Part shown: positions 43,391-52,681 of the stretch, piece after piece
Layout of the letters: every line of letters begins with the position of its first letter
Numbering within the stretch: position 1 is the first letter of the stretch
Assembly: GCA_038134525.1 (NCBI GenBank)
Contig: JAYPVI010000013.1
Location: 1 to 64,000 of the forward strand
DNA length: 64,000 nucleotides
Source of the DNA: GCA-002727735 sp038134525
GTDB taxonomy: Bacteria; Bacteroidota; Bacteroidia; Flavobacteriales_D; Parvicellaceae
Direction of reading: 5' to 3'
The notes under the pieces: model-generated
The model's input: only the letters and a program-made list of their open reading frames with translations
Told to the model about the DNA's origin: nothing
Database searches by the model: none
Position numbers and translations under genes: made by a program

Positions 43391-44564
43391 TGTCTCCTTG
43401 TTTATTTTTAAGTAGTTGAACAAGCTGATCATTGAAATCATCCCAATTGTAATTCTTTTCTACAAATTTTCTTCCCTTACTCCCAATTTTTTGTCGCTTG
43501 GATTCATCATCAAGTAGAGATGTAATGATTTTCACATAATCAGTTAATGAATCCCCAATAAAAATATTTTCACCATTTATCGCTTTTAATGACCTATTAG
43601 CAAGGCTAGAAGTAACACAAGGTATTCCCATGGACATCGCCTCTAATAGTTTGTTTTGAAGCCCTGTTCCAATCTGCATGGGAGCTAAGAAAACTTTACC
43701 ACTACAATACGCCTCTCTAATGTCATCGCACCAACCTCTAATGGTAATGTGATTATTTTGCAGCTTTTTTACTTTGGATGAGGGATTACTGCCAGCTATT
43801 AATATTTTTAAATTAGATTTTGATTTAGTCAACTCAGGCGCCACATGCTTGGCTATGTAAGTTGCAGCATCTATATTGGGTGCGTAACTTAAATTCCCTA
43901 CAAAAACTAAATCATATTTTTTTTCTTTTTTCTTTGATTTAAAATAATAGGTGTCTATTCCATTTTGAATAACTTTAATCTGTTGATTCTTTTCATGAAT
44001 GATTTCATTTCTATCCGAAGATGATATTATCGTGTGATGCTTAAAAAATTCAAAAGCTAAATTTTCAAAGTGTTGAAGTCGTTTAAATTCCATTTTTAAA
44101 ATGGGTTTCATGATAAAATTTGAAATGGGAATCCTTCTTTCAATTCCTTTAGATAGGGCATCCATATAATCTAACGTAGTAGGAATGTGATGTTGATCTT
44201 TCATATAGAGAGCTGTTCTAATAAGCTGGCAGTATATATGATCAGGAGCAACCTTATTGATGATAGAATTAATTTTTTTTTGAAAGCTATTAGAGTAAAA
44301 GTAATTGACTTGAAAGGGCTTATTATTCAAACATGTTCGAAGCAGATTCAAACCTCTTTTCCAAATCGGTAAATAAAGTACTTTGATTGTTTTACAATAG
44401 GTTTCCACTTTTCTAAGGTCTTCATGGATGATTTTTTGATCTGAAATTGAAATTAAATGAACTTCAAATTGTTTACTTAATTCCTTGATCTGATAATAGG
44501 CTCTTAGTTTATCCCCTTTATTTATGGGGTAAGGAAAACGAGATGTAAGGATAAGAAGCTTCAT
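43383..44564 (-). CDS. GT4-type glycosyltransferase
   Basis: The 393-residue protein has two Rossmann-like domains: an N-terminal acceptor domain (MKLLILTSRFPYPINKGDKL) and a C-terminal donor domain (DLVFVGNLSYAPNIDAA, ITIRGWCDDIREAY, GTGLQNKLLEAMSMGIPCV). The Glu-rich C-terminal motif is that of retaining family 4 enzymes using nucleotide sugars. It probably acts on a cell-surface or exported glycan. It overlaps the next glycosyltransferase upstream by 4 bases. Donor and acceptor cannot be told from sequence. Confidence 0.85.
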   Translation of the reverse strand: MKLLILTSRFPYPINKGDKLRAYYQIKELSKQFEVHLISISDQKIIHEDLRKVETYCKTIKVLYLPIWKRGLNLLRTCLNNKPFQVNYFYSNSFQKKINSIINKVAPDHIYCQLIRTALYMKDQHHIPTTLDYMDALSKGIERRIPISNFIMKPILKMEFKRLQHFENLAFEFFKHHTIISSSDRNEIIHEKNQQIKVIQNGIDTYYFKSKKKEKKYDLVFVGNLSYAPNIDAATYIAKHVAPELTKSKSNLKILIAGSNPSSKVKKLQNNHITIRGWCDDIREAYCSGKVFLAPMQIGTGLQNKLLEAMSMGIPCVTSSLANRSLKAINGENIFIGDSLTDYVKIITSLLDDESKRQKIGSKGRKFVEKNYNWDDFNDQLVQLLKNKQGDIE

Positions 44565-45754
44565 ATTGAATGCTCACAGAATTTGATCAGATTATTAACA
44601 ATCTTCTTATTATCATATAGGTTGGAGACATGAATTCTTGCAGATTCTCCTAATTTTTTGGAATTATCAAAATCCGCTTCTAATGATTTAGCATGCAGAA
44701 CAAATTCTTCTTCATAGTCGGCTATTTTTATGTTTCCATCGTGCTCAATTCCCTCTGCGCCAATTGTAGTAGAAATAATTGGTTTTGCTAAAGCCATTCC
44801 TTCAATAATTTTCACTCTTATACCACCAGCTGATAAAAGGGGCACAAGCATAATATCCATACTATTTATAAAATCGATGGCATTATTAACCTCTTGGTGA
44901 TTAATTATGCCTTCGTAATTTTCGTTTAACAACCAACTAGGCATATTCTTTCCTGCTAAATGAAGTTCAGCATTGGGGATTTCTTTGAGTATTTTAGGCC
45001 AAACATTCTCTACAAGCCAGCTTACTCCTTCTAGATTTGGCTTCCAGTCCATAGCGCCTAGATGAAAAAATTTTATTTTTCCTTGAGGTTTTTTATTTTC
45101 TGGAATATATTCATTAATATCTAATCCAAAGGGAATGCAAATTATGGGTTTTTGATAATCTAAATTTTTGTATTTTTTTTCATCTTCCAAACTTATACAA
45201 GCTATTCCATCTACATCGTTGATCACGTTGAGTTCATATTTTTTTAATTGATTAGAGAGCAGATTTAGGTAAATCTTTTTAGCTGGATTTTGAGTTTCAT
45301 TAGCTAATCTCTTCCATATGATATGCTCTAAGTTATGAGATCTTAATACAATTTTAGCACTAGAATATGCCCTTATGGTTTGAATGTATGGGGTTGTAAA
45401 TAAACTTTCAAGTATAATAACATCAAATGATTCTGCTCTTAGTGTCTTTATTAAAAGTGCATTGAAATCAGGAGAGAAAAATCGTGAAACATTATACGAA
45501 TCATAAGTAACTAGGTTTGAAAAGGCATCTACGATATTTAATTTAGTGTCCACAAAGACATGTTCGATCTTACTTTTCTCCAAAAAATAAGAAGGAAAGT
45601 TTTCCTTTTTAAAAGGGTGCTTTTGCGTACTAATAGTAATAATTTTAATTGTATCAAATTTTTCAATTAACCCCTGGCTAATATTCTTAATGGCAATACA
45701 TCCCCCGTCAATATGAGGATATGGAGGCTTATGACATATTTGTAGAATTCTCAT
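44561..45754 (-). CDS. GT4-type glycosyltransferase
   Basis: This 397-residue GT-B glycosyltransferase starts MRILQICHKPPYPHIDGG. The donor domain has IKFFHLGAMDWKPNLEGV, LHLAGKNMP and GGIRVKIIEGMALAKPIIS. It is distantly similar in pattern to its downstream neighbour, suggesting an old duplication or a shared pathway. It overlaps the LptF/G-like permease by 4 bases and the second glycosyltransferase by 4 bases, so the three form one operon. Confidence 0.85.
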   Translation of the reverse strand: MRILQICHKPPYPHIDGGCIAIKNISQGLIEKFDTIKIITISTQKHPFKKENFPSYFLEKSKIEHVFVDTKLNIVDAFSNLVTYDSYNVSRFFSPDFNALLIKTLRAESFDVIILESLFTTPYIQTIRAYSSAKIVLRSHNLEHIIWKRLANETQNPAKKIYLNLLSNQLKKYELNVINDVDGIACISLEDEKKYKNLDYQKPIICIPFGLDINEYIPENKKPQGKIKFFHLGAMDWKPNLEGVSWLVENVWPKILKEIPNAELHLAGKNMPSWLLNENYEGIINHQEVNNAIDFINSMDIMLVPLLSAGGIRVKIIEGMALAKPIISTTIGAEGIEHDGNIKIADYEEEFVLHAKSLEADFDNSKKLGESARIHVSNLYDNKKIVNNLIKFCEHSI

Positions 45755-47226
45755 CTTTTAATCAGTTTTCTTACTTGCTTCGTATACCAATCCATTTCAA
45801 ATATCCTAGCATCTTTATTGGCTTTGTAAAATATAAAGAGTGATACAGGTGTAATGCATATTGCACTTAACCACATTCCTGTGTAAGGGCCTAGATTATA
45901 GTTTGAAGCCATTTCTTCACCGGCTCTAGTTAAAATAAAATAAACTAAGAAAATTAAAATGGCTGTTATAACGGGCCATCCCAATCCACCTTTTTTCACA
46001 ATTGCACCCAATGGTCCACCTAAAAAGAATAGCATGAGTACAGCATAAGACAAAGTAAACTTTCTATTCCATTCTATTTTCAAATCGCTTAAATAATCCT
46101 GGGAAGATTTTTCTTTTGATTTAGCAATGCGAATATGATTTCTTAGTTGATCTATTTTTTTGATGGCAACTTTATAATCTTTTTTTTGTTTTTGTTTAGG
46201 TTGTTGGTAAAATGCTTGTGGAAAGTTCGAGTACTTGTTATTGGTAATTATTTGGTTATTTTGGATAGAATCATGTAATAAGCTCGAGTCTTTGAACAAG
46301 ATTAATTCGTTTAAAATTAATGTGGAAATTTTATCGTAACGGTTTTTACGTTCTAGGTTAACAGAATCATTCAATTTGTAGAGTTGAGAAAGATTTAATA
46401 AGTACTGTTCCTTTTGATAAGACTTTTCACTTGATCGTTGAAATTCAAAAGCATTCATTTCAAAAGAAAGTGTAGTATGTTTAAAATTATACTTCGTGAA
46501 TGGGATGTTTGATTCTTTGAAAGATTCTGGATTCCATTCTTGAATCATATATCCGTCTTCTAGCTCTAGACTTAACTTTGATTTATCCTCTGGATTAACA
46601 AGACTACCTGTTTTTGCCCTAATAACTCGTTTGTAATCTCTTGGATCATTTTTATAGGACCAAGCTCCAAGAGATTGTTTATTCATGTTACTACGGTCAT
46701 AAATGAGTATGTCTTTAAATTGGTCACCTTTTTTGTTTTTACTGCCAATACGAATGGCAAAATCTTCAGATTTGAAAAATACTCTAGGTTGGAGGACTAG
46801 TGCAACCTTGGTATTTTGAATATCTCTTAAAAGGACTCTCATTTTAAAATTGGCTACAGGCCATAGGTTGTTGGTGAAATAAAACGCAAAAGCAGCAATA
46901 ATCATAATTACAATGATCAAAGGTTTCATGATTTTAAATAAAGAAATACCAGCAGATTTAAGAGCAAGTAATTCGTTTTTTTCTCCTAGACTTCCAAACG
47001 CCATAATTGAGGCCAAGAGTACAGACAATGGTAGGGCTAAAGGTACCCAGTTTGCAGAAGCATATAAAAGAAGTTCTAAAATGATGTTCCATTCTAGTCC
47101 TTTGCCCATTAAATCATCAACATATAGCCAAAGAAACTGCATATCAAGTATGAGCATCCAAATAATAAAATTAAGTAGGAATGGGCCACTAAAAGAGGAT
47201 ATGATCATCCATCCAATTCTTTTCAT
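45751..47226 (-). CDS. LptF/LptG family permease
   Basis: The 491-residue inner membrane protein has the YjgP/YjgQ layout: membrane segments near residues 8-35, 55-80 and 100-125, a large periplasmic domain with a Lys/Gln-rich charged segment (about 255-380), and three C-terminal membrane segments from about 390. Two such subunits with LptB form the LPS export ABC transporter; F or G cannot be separated here. It is co-transcribed with two glycosyltransferases. Confidence 0.9.
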   Translation of the reverse strand: MKRIGWMIISSFSGPFLLNFIIWMLILDMQFLWLYVDDLMGKGLEWNIILELLLYASANWVPLALPLSVLLASIMAFGSLGEKNELLALKSAGISLFKIMKPLIIVIMIIAAFAFYFTNNLWPVANFKMRVLLRDIQNTKVALVLQPRVFFKSEDFAIRIGSKNKKGDQFKDILIYDRSNMNKQSLGAWSYKNDPRDYKRVIRAKTGSLVNPEDKSKLSLELEDGYMIQEWNPESFKESNIPFTKYNFKHTTLSFEMNAFEFQRSSEKSYQKEQYLLNLSQLYKLNDSVNLERKNRYDKISTLILNELILFKDSSLLHDSIQNNQIITNNKYSNFPQAFYQQPKQKQKKDYKVAIKKIDQLRNHIRIAKSKEKSSQDYLSDLKIEWNRKFTLSYAVLMLFFLGGPLGAIVKKGGLGWPVITAILIFLVYFILTRAGEEMASNYNLGPYTGMWLSAICITPVSLFIFYKANKDARIFEMDWYTKQVRKLIKR

Positions 47227-47254
47227 TTTGAATAATTGAGTTAATGAAAAGTAA

Positions 47255-47635
47255 TTATCCCCCTATAGCTTTTTTTAGTTTGTCTACGTTGTTGTCCCAC
47301 AAAAGTTGAATTTCATCTTCTTCACCTTCTTCAGCAAAATCAGTAACTAATAGAGCTACATCTTTTGTCAAGTCATCTATTCTAATGGTCATTTCAAAGA
47401 AATAATCTTCATCTTCATCGTCTTCCCATTGGAACTTAACGGATTCACTTTTACGAACGGTTTTTAAAATGGCGGTTTCTTCACTGCCGTCCCAGAAAAA
47501 CGTGTAACGATCATTTTTAATATTTACATCATCAGCAAACCACTCCGATAAACCACTTGGTGTACTTAGGCAGTTAAATAAGATGGTTGGGGATGTATTG
47601 ATAATGTATTCTAAATCAATTCTGACTTTATCCAT
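47255..47635 (-). CDS. START-like (SRPBCC) domain protein
   Basis: The 126-residue acidic protein has the AHSA1/START-like pattern: an initial strand (RIDLEYIINTSPTILFNCL), the helix PSGLSEWFADDV, and a run of strands (KFQWEDDEDEDYFFEM). Such small proteins are common in Bacteroidota; their ligand is unknown. It lies between tRNA-Met and the LptF/G operon. Confidence 0.8.
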   Translation of the reverse strand: MDKVRIDLEYIINTSPTILFNCLSTPSGLSEWFADDVNIKNDRYTFFWDGSEETAILKTVRKSESVKFQWEDDEDEDYFFEMTIRIDDLTKDVALLVTDFAEEGEEDEIQLLWDNNVDKLKKAIGG

Positions 47636-47769
47636 GCTGTTTTACTTTTCTATCTTCTTCAGGGAGCAATATAGAAAAAATTAAATACAAACTTCCTAGA
47701 ATAAAAAAAATGATAAAATAAAATTGAATAATCCCATAAAATGGATGAAGTTACTTATGTATATTTATT

Positions 47770-47777
47770 TATATTTG
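47770..47777 (+). promoter_or_regulatory. -7 element for tRNA-Met
   Basis: TATATTTG matches TAnnTTTG exactly and ends 10 bases before the mature tRNA 5' end. No clear TTG lies at the usual upstream spacing. Confidence 0.5.
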
Positions 47778-47787
47778 CGCCTCTTTT

Positions 47788-47861
47788 GGCGCGGTAGCTC
47801 AGACGGTTAGAGCGCAGGATTCATAACCCTGAGGTCGGGGGTTCGATTCCCCCCCGCGCCA
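47788..47861 (+). tRNA. tRNA-Met (CAT anticodon)
   Basis: The 74-base sequence folds as a complete cloverleaf: acceptor stem GGCGCGG/CCGCGCC, D stem GCTC/GAGC, anticodon loop TTCATAA, T stem GGGGG/CCCCC with TTCGATT loop, and discriminator A. CCA is not encoded. Pairing at the top of the acceptor stem rules out initiator tRNA. An A-C mismatch is present at position 31-39 of the anticodon stem. The CAT anticodon could also belong to a lysidine-modified tRNA-Ile2, but elongator Met is more likely. The surrounding 47636-47943 stretch has only this gene and its promoter. Confidence 0.93.
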
Positions 47862-47943
47862 CTTTTACCTTCTTATTACAAACCATTTCACGTAAAAAAA
47901 TATCCCGTCTGTTCTAAAATTGGAATTCAGATTGTTTAAAAAA

Positions 47944-49299
47944 TTAGTCTTTTCCCTGAATTGCATACCAGTCGATTTTTCTGGACAAATACATGATGAT
48001 ACCCAATACTACAAATAAACCAATACTGCCCATTAGTAGGGCATAATCTTGCATTTGAAGTATGGAGTAAATGAATAAATAGAGTAGGGTGAGAATACCC
48101 CCAATTATTTTCGTTAGTCTGCTGTTTTTAGCTATGCTATATGAATATAGTGTAATCATGGTGATAATGCTTACACTAGAATATAAATAACTTAAATCAA
48201 AAGAAATGTGTTCCGATAAAGCAATTAAAAGTGTGTAGAAAACACAAAGAGCTAAACCAACAATTATGTACTGGATAGGATGGATTCTCACTTTATTCAG
48301 GATTTGAACAAAAAAGAAGATGAGGAAAGTAAGCGTAATAAACATGACTGCATATTTTGCAGAACGCATGCTTTTCTGGTATTCATCAACGGGTACAAAT
48401 AAGTTTACACCAAAAGCAGATTGATTAATCCCCTTTGGGGAACCTAAAAATTGTTGAGGATAAGACCTGTTTTGGTGAAGTACATTCCAAGTGGCTGTAA
48501 AGCCATCATTATTGATTTCTCTATTGTCTGGTAAAAATGCGCCATCAAAACTTGGGTTTTTCCAGGAAGAGTTTAAGGTGATTTGAGTTGATTTTCCAAG
48601 AGGAACAAAGAAAAGGCTTGAACTGCCATTAATGTAAATGTCTAAACTGAAATTCAATTTGGTTTTCAGTGTATCCTTACTATTTAATGGAATTCTACCA
48701 CTTAATCCATTATTTATCACGTCATTGGTTTGGATGCCAGGGTTTAAGTCATTAAGTTTATCATTCCAATTTAAAGAAATAGTCTCTTGAATTCCTTTTA
48801 AATCTGAAAGACCAAGTGAAACAAAAGTTTCATCCCAAATAATGTCTTCGTTTTTTATTTTCCAGTCCGTTAAATCCGGATAAGGTAGGGTCCCTTTAAT
48901 TCTAAGAAATGAGTTGTATACAATGACTTCATATATTCCACGATATCTCATTTCTGGAGAAACATTACCTTCAATTGTCAATTTATCTGGAAGGAAATGG
49001 GCGTATTCCTTTGTCCTGACTAATTTGTAACTGTTGTATTTGTCATCATATACTTTGGAATTGACATAATAGGGTACAGTTAATACTAATCCTGTTATTG
49101 TTTGTTCACCTCCCCACTTAGCACTAATTTCTTGGATTGCATCTTTTTGTCTGTACTCCCTTTCCCTAATTAAATCCTGGACCATAGTCACGGGGATTAA
49201 TAAAAGTAGAATCAAGATTCCAATGGTGATTAATCTTATCGTAATTGAATTTTTAACCCAATTATTGGCTTTTTCAAAAAATGAAGGTTCCCTTTCCAT
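47944..49299 (-). CDS. creD: CreD family inner membrane protein
   Basis: The 451-residue protein has an N-terminal membrane segment (residues 20-42), a large periplasmic domain beginning ISAKWGGEQTITGLVLTVPY (the CreD hallmark) and about five C-terminal membrane segments from about 330. CreD (CET) proteins are linked to envelope stress and colicin tolerance in enterobacteria; the molecular role is unclear. It stands alone, without creB or creC next to it. Confidence 0.92.
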   Translation of the reverse strand: MEREPSFFEKANNWVKNSITIRLITIGILILLLLIPVTMVQDLIREREYRQKDAIQEISAKWGGEQTITGLVLTVPYYVNSKVYDDKYNSYKLVRTKEYAHFLPDKLTIEGNVSPEMRYRGIYEVIVYNSFLRIKGTLPYPDLTDWKIKNEDIIWDETFVSLGLSDLKGIQETISLNWNDKLNDLNPGIQTNDVINNGLSGRIPLNSKDTLKTKLNFSLDIYINGSSSLFFVPLGKSTQITLNSSWKNPSFDGAFLPDNREINNDGFTATWNVLHQNRSYPQQFLGSPKGINQSAFGVNLFVPVDEYQKSMRSAKYAVMFITLTFLIFFFVQILNKVRIHPIQYIIVGLALCVFYTLLIALSEHISFDLSYLYSSVSIITMITLYSYSIAKNSRLTKIIGGILTLLYLFIYSILQMQDYALLMGSIGLFVVLGIIMYLSRKIDWYAIQGKD

Positions 49300-49329
49300 T
49301 GGTTTTGTTTGAGTTTACGAATAAAATTA

Positions 49330-49980
49330 CTAATTATTACTCATTTCAGGATAGAATTGCTCAAAATCCATATGATAAATGGCCCTGATATCTTCCTTTT
49401 GCTTTTTAGAAAGTTCAAATTCCTTCTTAATACCTTTATTCAAAAATTCCATCTTATAATTTGGAACTTTTAATGTATTAACCAAATGATTGAAATCTGC
49501 TTCAAAGTTTTCAAATTTACCTATGAAGTCCATATTTTCTACATCTACTAAAGACAATTGGCATCTTAAATGTTCATCACAATTTTTTATATCAAGTGTT
49601 TTAACCCAATTGATAAAATAATCTAAATCTTTCATTTTTTCATGCTCTTTTTCACTAAAATGAAAATAATTCTGACTTAATACTTTGTCTTTCCAAGCAC
49701 TTACAAAACGAGTTTCTGGATTTCTCACAAATGCGAACTTGAAATAATCTTTAAACATAGTAGGCGAGTAAGCCATCTCAGATGCGTAGATGTAAGAACC
49801 ATCACCACCTTGTTTTTTTAACATATTATCAATGGTTCTTGATGCTACCTTATACGTTCTAAACCACAATACTTTGTATTTATAATGATAAGAGATGAAA
49901 TATCTTTTTCTATTAAATAATGATAAGACATACTTGTTGTAGAAGAAGTGTTTGAATTTTTGAGGATTAAATAAGCTCAT
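49330..49980 (-). CDS. Sulfotransferase family 2-like protein
   Basis: The 216-residue protein matches the carbohydrate sulfotransferase pattern: LWFRTYKVASRTIDNML (5'-phosphosulfate loop region) and FAFVRNPETRFVSAWKDKV (3'-phosphate loop). It would transfer sulfate from PAPS to a glycan. There is no signal peptide. An exact -7 element (49988-49995) ends 8 bases before the ATG, so the leader is very short. The acceptor is unknown; the glycosyltransferases a few genes away are possible but unproven partners. Confidence 0.82.
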   Translation of the reverse strand: MSLFNPQKFKHFFYNKYVLSLFNRKRYFISYHYKYKVLWFRTYKVASRTIDNMLKKQGGDGSYIYASEMAYSPTMFKDYFKFAFVRNPETRFVSAWKDKVLSQNYFHFSEKEHEKMKDLDYFINWVKTLDIKNCDEHLRCQLSLVDVENMDFIGKFENFEADFNHLVNTLKVPNYKMEFLNKGIKKEFELSKKQKEDIRAIYHMDFEQFYPEMSNN

Positions 49981-49987
49981 AATCGAC

Positions 49988-49995
49988 CAAATGTA
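49988..49995 (-). promoter_or_regulatory. -7 element for the sulfotransferase gene
   Basis: TACATTTG on the minus strand matches TAnnTTTG exactly. Transcription would begin about 2 bases before the ATG. Confidence 0.4.
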
Positions 49996-50023
49996 ATCAA
50001 TACTTCATTCAAAAAATGAAATT

Positions 50024-50045
50024 AAAAGATTTGGTTAAATCTTTT
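50024..50045 (-). terminator. Possible AT-rich terminator after katG
   Basis: A 9-bp inverted repeat (arms AAAAGATTT at 50024-50032 and AAATCTTTT at 50037-50045) with a 4-base loop lies 10 bases beyond the katG stop on the minus strand. It has only one G-C pair and an interrupted T-tract, so it would be weak. Confidence 0.35.
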
Positions 50046-50054
50046 TAAAATCAA

Positions 50055-52328
50055 TCAAATATCGAACCGATCTAGATTCATGACTTTATTCCATGCAGAT
50101 ACAAAATCCATGACAAATTTTTCATTTGCATCATTGCTGGCATATACTTCGCAAATAGCTCTAAGTTCTGAATTTGATCCAAAGATAAGATCAACTCTAG
50201 ATGCGGACCATTTTACTTCATTTGTGCCTCTAAGAAATCCATCGAATTCTTCAGCAGTTTCAGACTTGGGCTTCCACTCAAAATCCATACTACATAAATT
50301 CATAAAAAAAGCATTGTTTAATACACCTGGGGTTTCAGTTAATACACCTAAATTTGATTGATCATAGTTTGTATTAAGCGCTCTCATACCCCCCAACAAT
50401 ACTGTCATTTCAGGTGCGGTTAGCGTAAGAAGTTGAGCCTTGTCAATTAATAATTGTTCAGAACTAAGTGTATAATCTGTTTTTTTGTAGTTTCTGAATC
50501 CATCTGCCATCGGTTCAAGAACAGCCATTCCTTCGATAGAAGTATTTTCTTGAGTAGCATCTGTCCTTCCTGGTGTAAATGCCAATTCAATTGAGAAGCC
50601 CCCTTTTTTAGCAGCTTGTTCAATTCCTACGTTCCCCGCTAAAACAATTAAATCAGCAAGTGAAATTTCTTTTCCAGATTTAGACCTAAATTCAGCTCTA
50701 ATTTCATCGTATTTCGATAATACATTATTTAATAAATCCGGATTATTACATTCCCAATTTTTTTGAGGCAATAAAGCAATTCTTGCTCCGTTAGAACCAC
50801 CTCTTCTGTCTGAGTGTCGATAAGTAGAGGCAGACGCCCAAGCAGTTGAGATCAGAGATGAATTTGGTAAGTCGGAAGCTAAAATTAATTCTTTTAGTTT
50901 ATTAATATCATTCGAATTTATTTTCGCCAATTCATTAGCGGGTACAGGATCCTGCCAAATAAAATCTTCCTTAGGAATTTCAGGTCCTAAGTAAGTAGAC
51001 TTAGGTCCCATATCACGATGGGTTAATTTAAACCAAGCTTTTGCAAAAGCTAAATCAAATTCTTCAGGATTTTCATAAAACTTTCTTGAAATAATATTGT
51101 ATGCAGAATCCCTTATTAAAGATAAATCAGTAGTTAGCATGGTAGGTTTGTAATTTTTAGATTTATCAAATGCATCGGGAACAAGCATTTCAGATTCTTT
51201 CGCTACCCATTGATTAGCTCCTCCAGGGCTTTTAGTCAACTCCCATTCGTGCTCATATAAACTTACAAAGTACAAATGATTCCATCTTGTTGGAGTTGGT
51301 GTCCAAATAACTTCAAGACCAGACGTTATTGCATCTTTTCCTTTTCCACTTTCATAATCACTTTTCCAACCTAATCCTTGTTCAGCTATATCAGCTCCTT
51401 CAGGCTCTGGTCCCAAATGATTTCCACTAGAGGCTCCATGTGTTTTTCCTAATGTGTGTCCACCAGCAATAAGAGCTACAGTTTCTTCATCATTCATACC
51501 CATTCTTCCAAATGTTTCTCTAATATCGTTTGCAGCTAAGACTGGATCTGGATTACCATTTGGTCCCTCAGGATTTACATATATGAGCCCCATTTGTACT
51601 GCAGCCAAAGGTGTTTCTAGTTCTCTTTCTTCTGAGTATCTTTTATCACCTAACCATTCTTTTTCGGATCCCCAGTACACGTTGCTTTGTGGTTCCCAAA
51701 CATCAACTCTTCCACCTGCAAATCCGAGTGTTTCAAATCCCATCGATTCTAATGCCACATTACCGGCTAATATCATTAAATCTGCCCATGATATTTGTTG
51801 GCCATATTTTTGTTTTATGGGCCAAAGCAACCTTCTTGCTTTATCCAAATTGGCATTGTCTGGCCAACTATTTTGTGGAGCAAATCGTTGTTGACCTGCT
51901 CTTGTACCGCCTCTTCCATCACCTGTCCTATATGTTCCTGCACTATGCCATGCCATACGAATAAAAAGCCCTCCATAATTTCCATAATCTGCTGGCCACC
52001 AATCTTTAGAGTCAAGCATGACATTTTCAATGTCTTTTTTTAATTCAAAATAGTCCAATTTATTAAACTGCTCAGCATAATTAAAATTATCTCCCATTGG
52101 ATTAGAAAGTGATGAATTTTGCCTGAGTACACTTAAATCAAGTTGATTAGGCCACCAATCACGATTGGTATTACCTTCACTTTTTATTACTTCTCCAGAA
52201 GACTTAAACTTATCAAAGCCAAATGGACAACTCGCATTATCTGACATTTCATTTGAAGGGTCATTAATTGATGAATTACATGAAGCAAGTATTAAAATTG
52301 CTAAAGGAAAAACGTATTTAATTTTCAT
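50055..52328 (-). CDS. katG: Catalase-peroxidase with lipoprotein signal peptide
   Basis: The 757-residue protein is a full two-domain KatG. The heme-pocket Arg-Trp-His is in RMAWHSAGTYR, the proximal His in GGHTLGKTHG, and the Met-Tyr-Trp adduct residues are in FGRMGMNDEE, LIYVNPEGPNG and the distal Trp. The non-catalytic C-terminal domain is complete. Unusually, the N-terminus is a classic lipoprotein signal: MKIKYVFPLAILILASC, with lipobox LASC, then an acidic Ser/Asn-rich linker before the normal KatG start (CPFGFDKFKS). It should therefore be exported and lipid-anchored, detoxifying peroxide outside the cytoplasm, rather than cytoplasmic like most KatG. It is monocistronic. Confidence 0.95.
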   Translation of the reverse strand: MKIKYVFPLAILILASCNSSINDPSNEMSDNASCPFGFDKFKSSGEVIKSEGNTNRDWWPNQLDLSVLRQNSSLSNPMGDNFNYAEQFNKLDYFELKKDIENVMLDSKDWWPADYGNYGGLFIRMAWHSAGTYRTGDGRGGTRAGQQRFAPQNSWPDNANLDKARRLLWPIKQKYGQQISWADLMILAGNVALESMGFETLGFAGGRVDVWEPQSNVYWGSEKEWLGDKRYSEERELETPLAAVQMGLIYVNPEGPNGNPDPVLAANDIRETFGRMGMNDEETVALIAGGHTLGKTHGASSGNHLGPEPEGADIAEQGLGWKSDYESGKGKDAITSGLEVIWTPTPTRWNHLYFVSLYEHEWELTKSPGGANQWVAKESEMLVPDAFDKSKNYKPTMLTTDLSLIRDSAYNIISRKFYENPEEFDLAFAKAWFKLTHRDMGPKSTYLGPEIPKEDFIWQDPVPANELAKINSNDINKLKELILASDLPNSSLISTAWASASTYRHSDRRGGSNGARIALLPQKNWECNNPDLLNNVLSKYDEIRAEFRSKSGKEISLADLIVLAGNVGIEQAAKKGGFSIELAFTPGRTDATQENTSIEGMAVLEPMADGFRNYKKTDYTLSSEQLLIDKAQLLTLTAPEMTVLLGGMRALNTNYDQSNLGVLTETPGVLNNAFFMNLCSMDFEWKPKSETAEEFDGFLRGTNEVKWSASRVDLIFGSNSELRAICEVYASNDANEKFVMDFVSAWNKVMNLDRFDI

Positions 52329-52411
52329 AGCGTTGATTTTTTTTCAATTTAAGGAAAAACGAAACAATATTTTTAGTTGTTCACATTTTTTTAGATTAAA
52401 TAATTAAATGG

Positions 52412-52681
52412 TCAATTTTTTAAAATCTTAAATAATTTACGTTGTTTTTTATTTGTTATTTCTAAAATATACAATCCTGATGCAATAGCACTTAAGTCAA
52501 TACTATTAGTTAGTATTCCAAAGTCAATTTTTTCACCTATTTTATTAAATAAATTATAATTTAATTGTTCCGAAATATTTCCTTCTACAAATAAAAAATT
52601 CTCGATTGGATTGGGATGGAATTTAATGTTGCTTAAACCGCTAGGCATAATATTTGATGAATTACAATACAATTCATTAAT
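52412..52681 (-). pseudogene. T9SS sorting domain cut off from the upstream serine hydrolase by TAG
   Basis: After the TAG at 52682-52684 the same reading frame continues for 89 codons: an INELYCNSS linker, then a T9SS type A sorting domain (NIKFHPNPIENFLFVEG, IASGLYILEI, RKLFKILKN) and a stop. No ATG or ribosome site precedes it and it has no signal peptide, so it makes sense only as the natural C-terminus of the serine hydrolase. A single nonsense change (or a sequencing error, or read-through) would explain it. Confidence 0.75.

Noticed and set aside
47788..47861. tRNA gene as a possible integration site
   Set aside because: No integrase, duplicated tRNA end or mobile gene is nearby; both flanks are ordinary housekeeping genes.
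51454..51964. Two overlapping plus-strand open frames inside katG
   Set aside because: They are antisense shadows of conserved KatG sequence with no recognisable domains.
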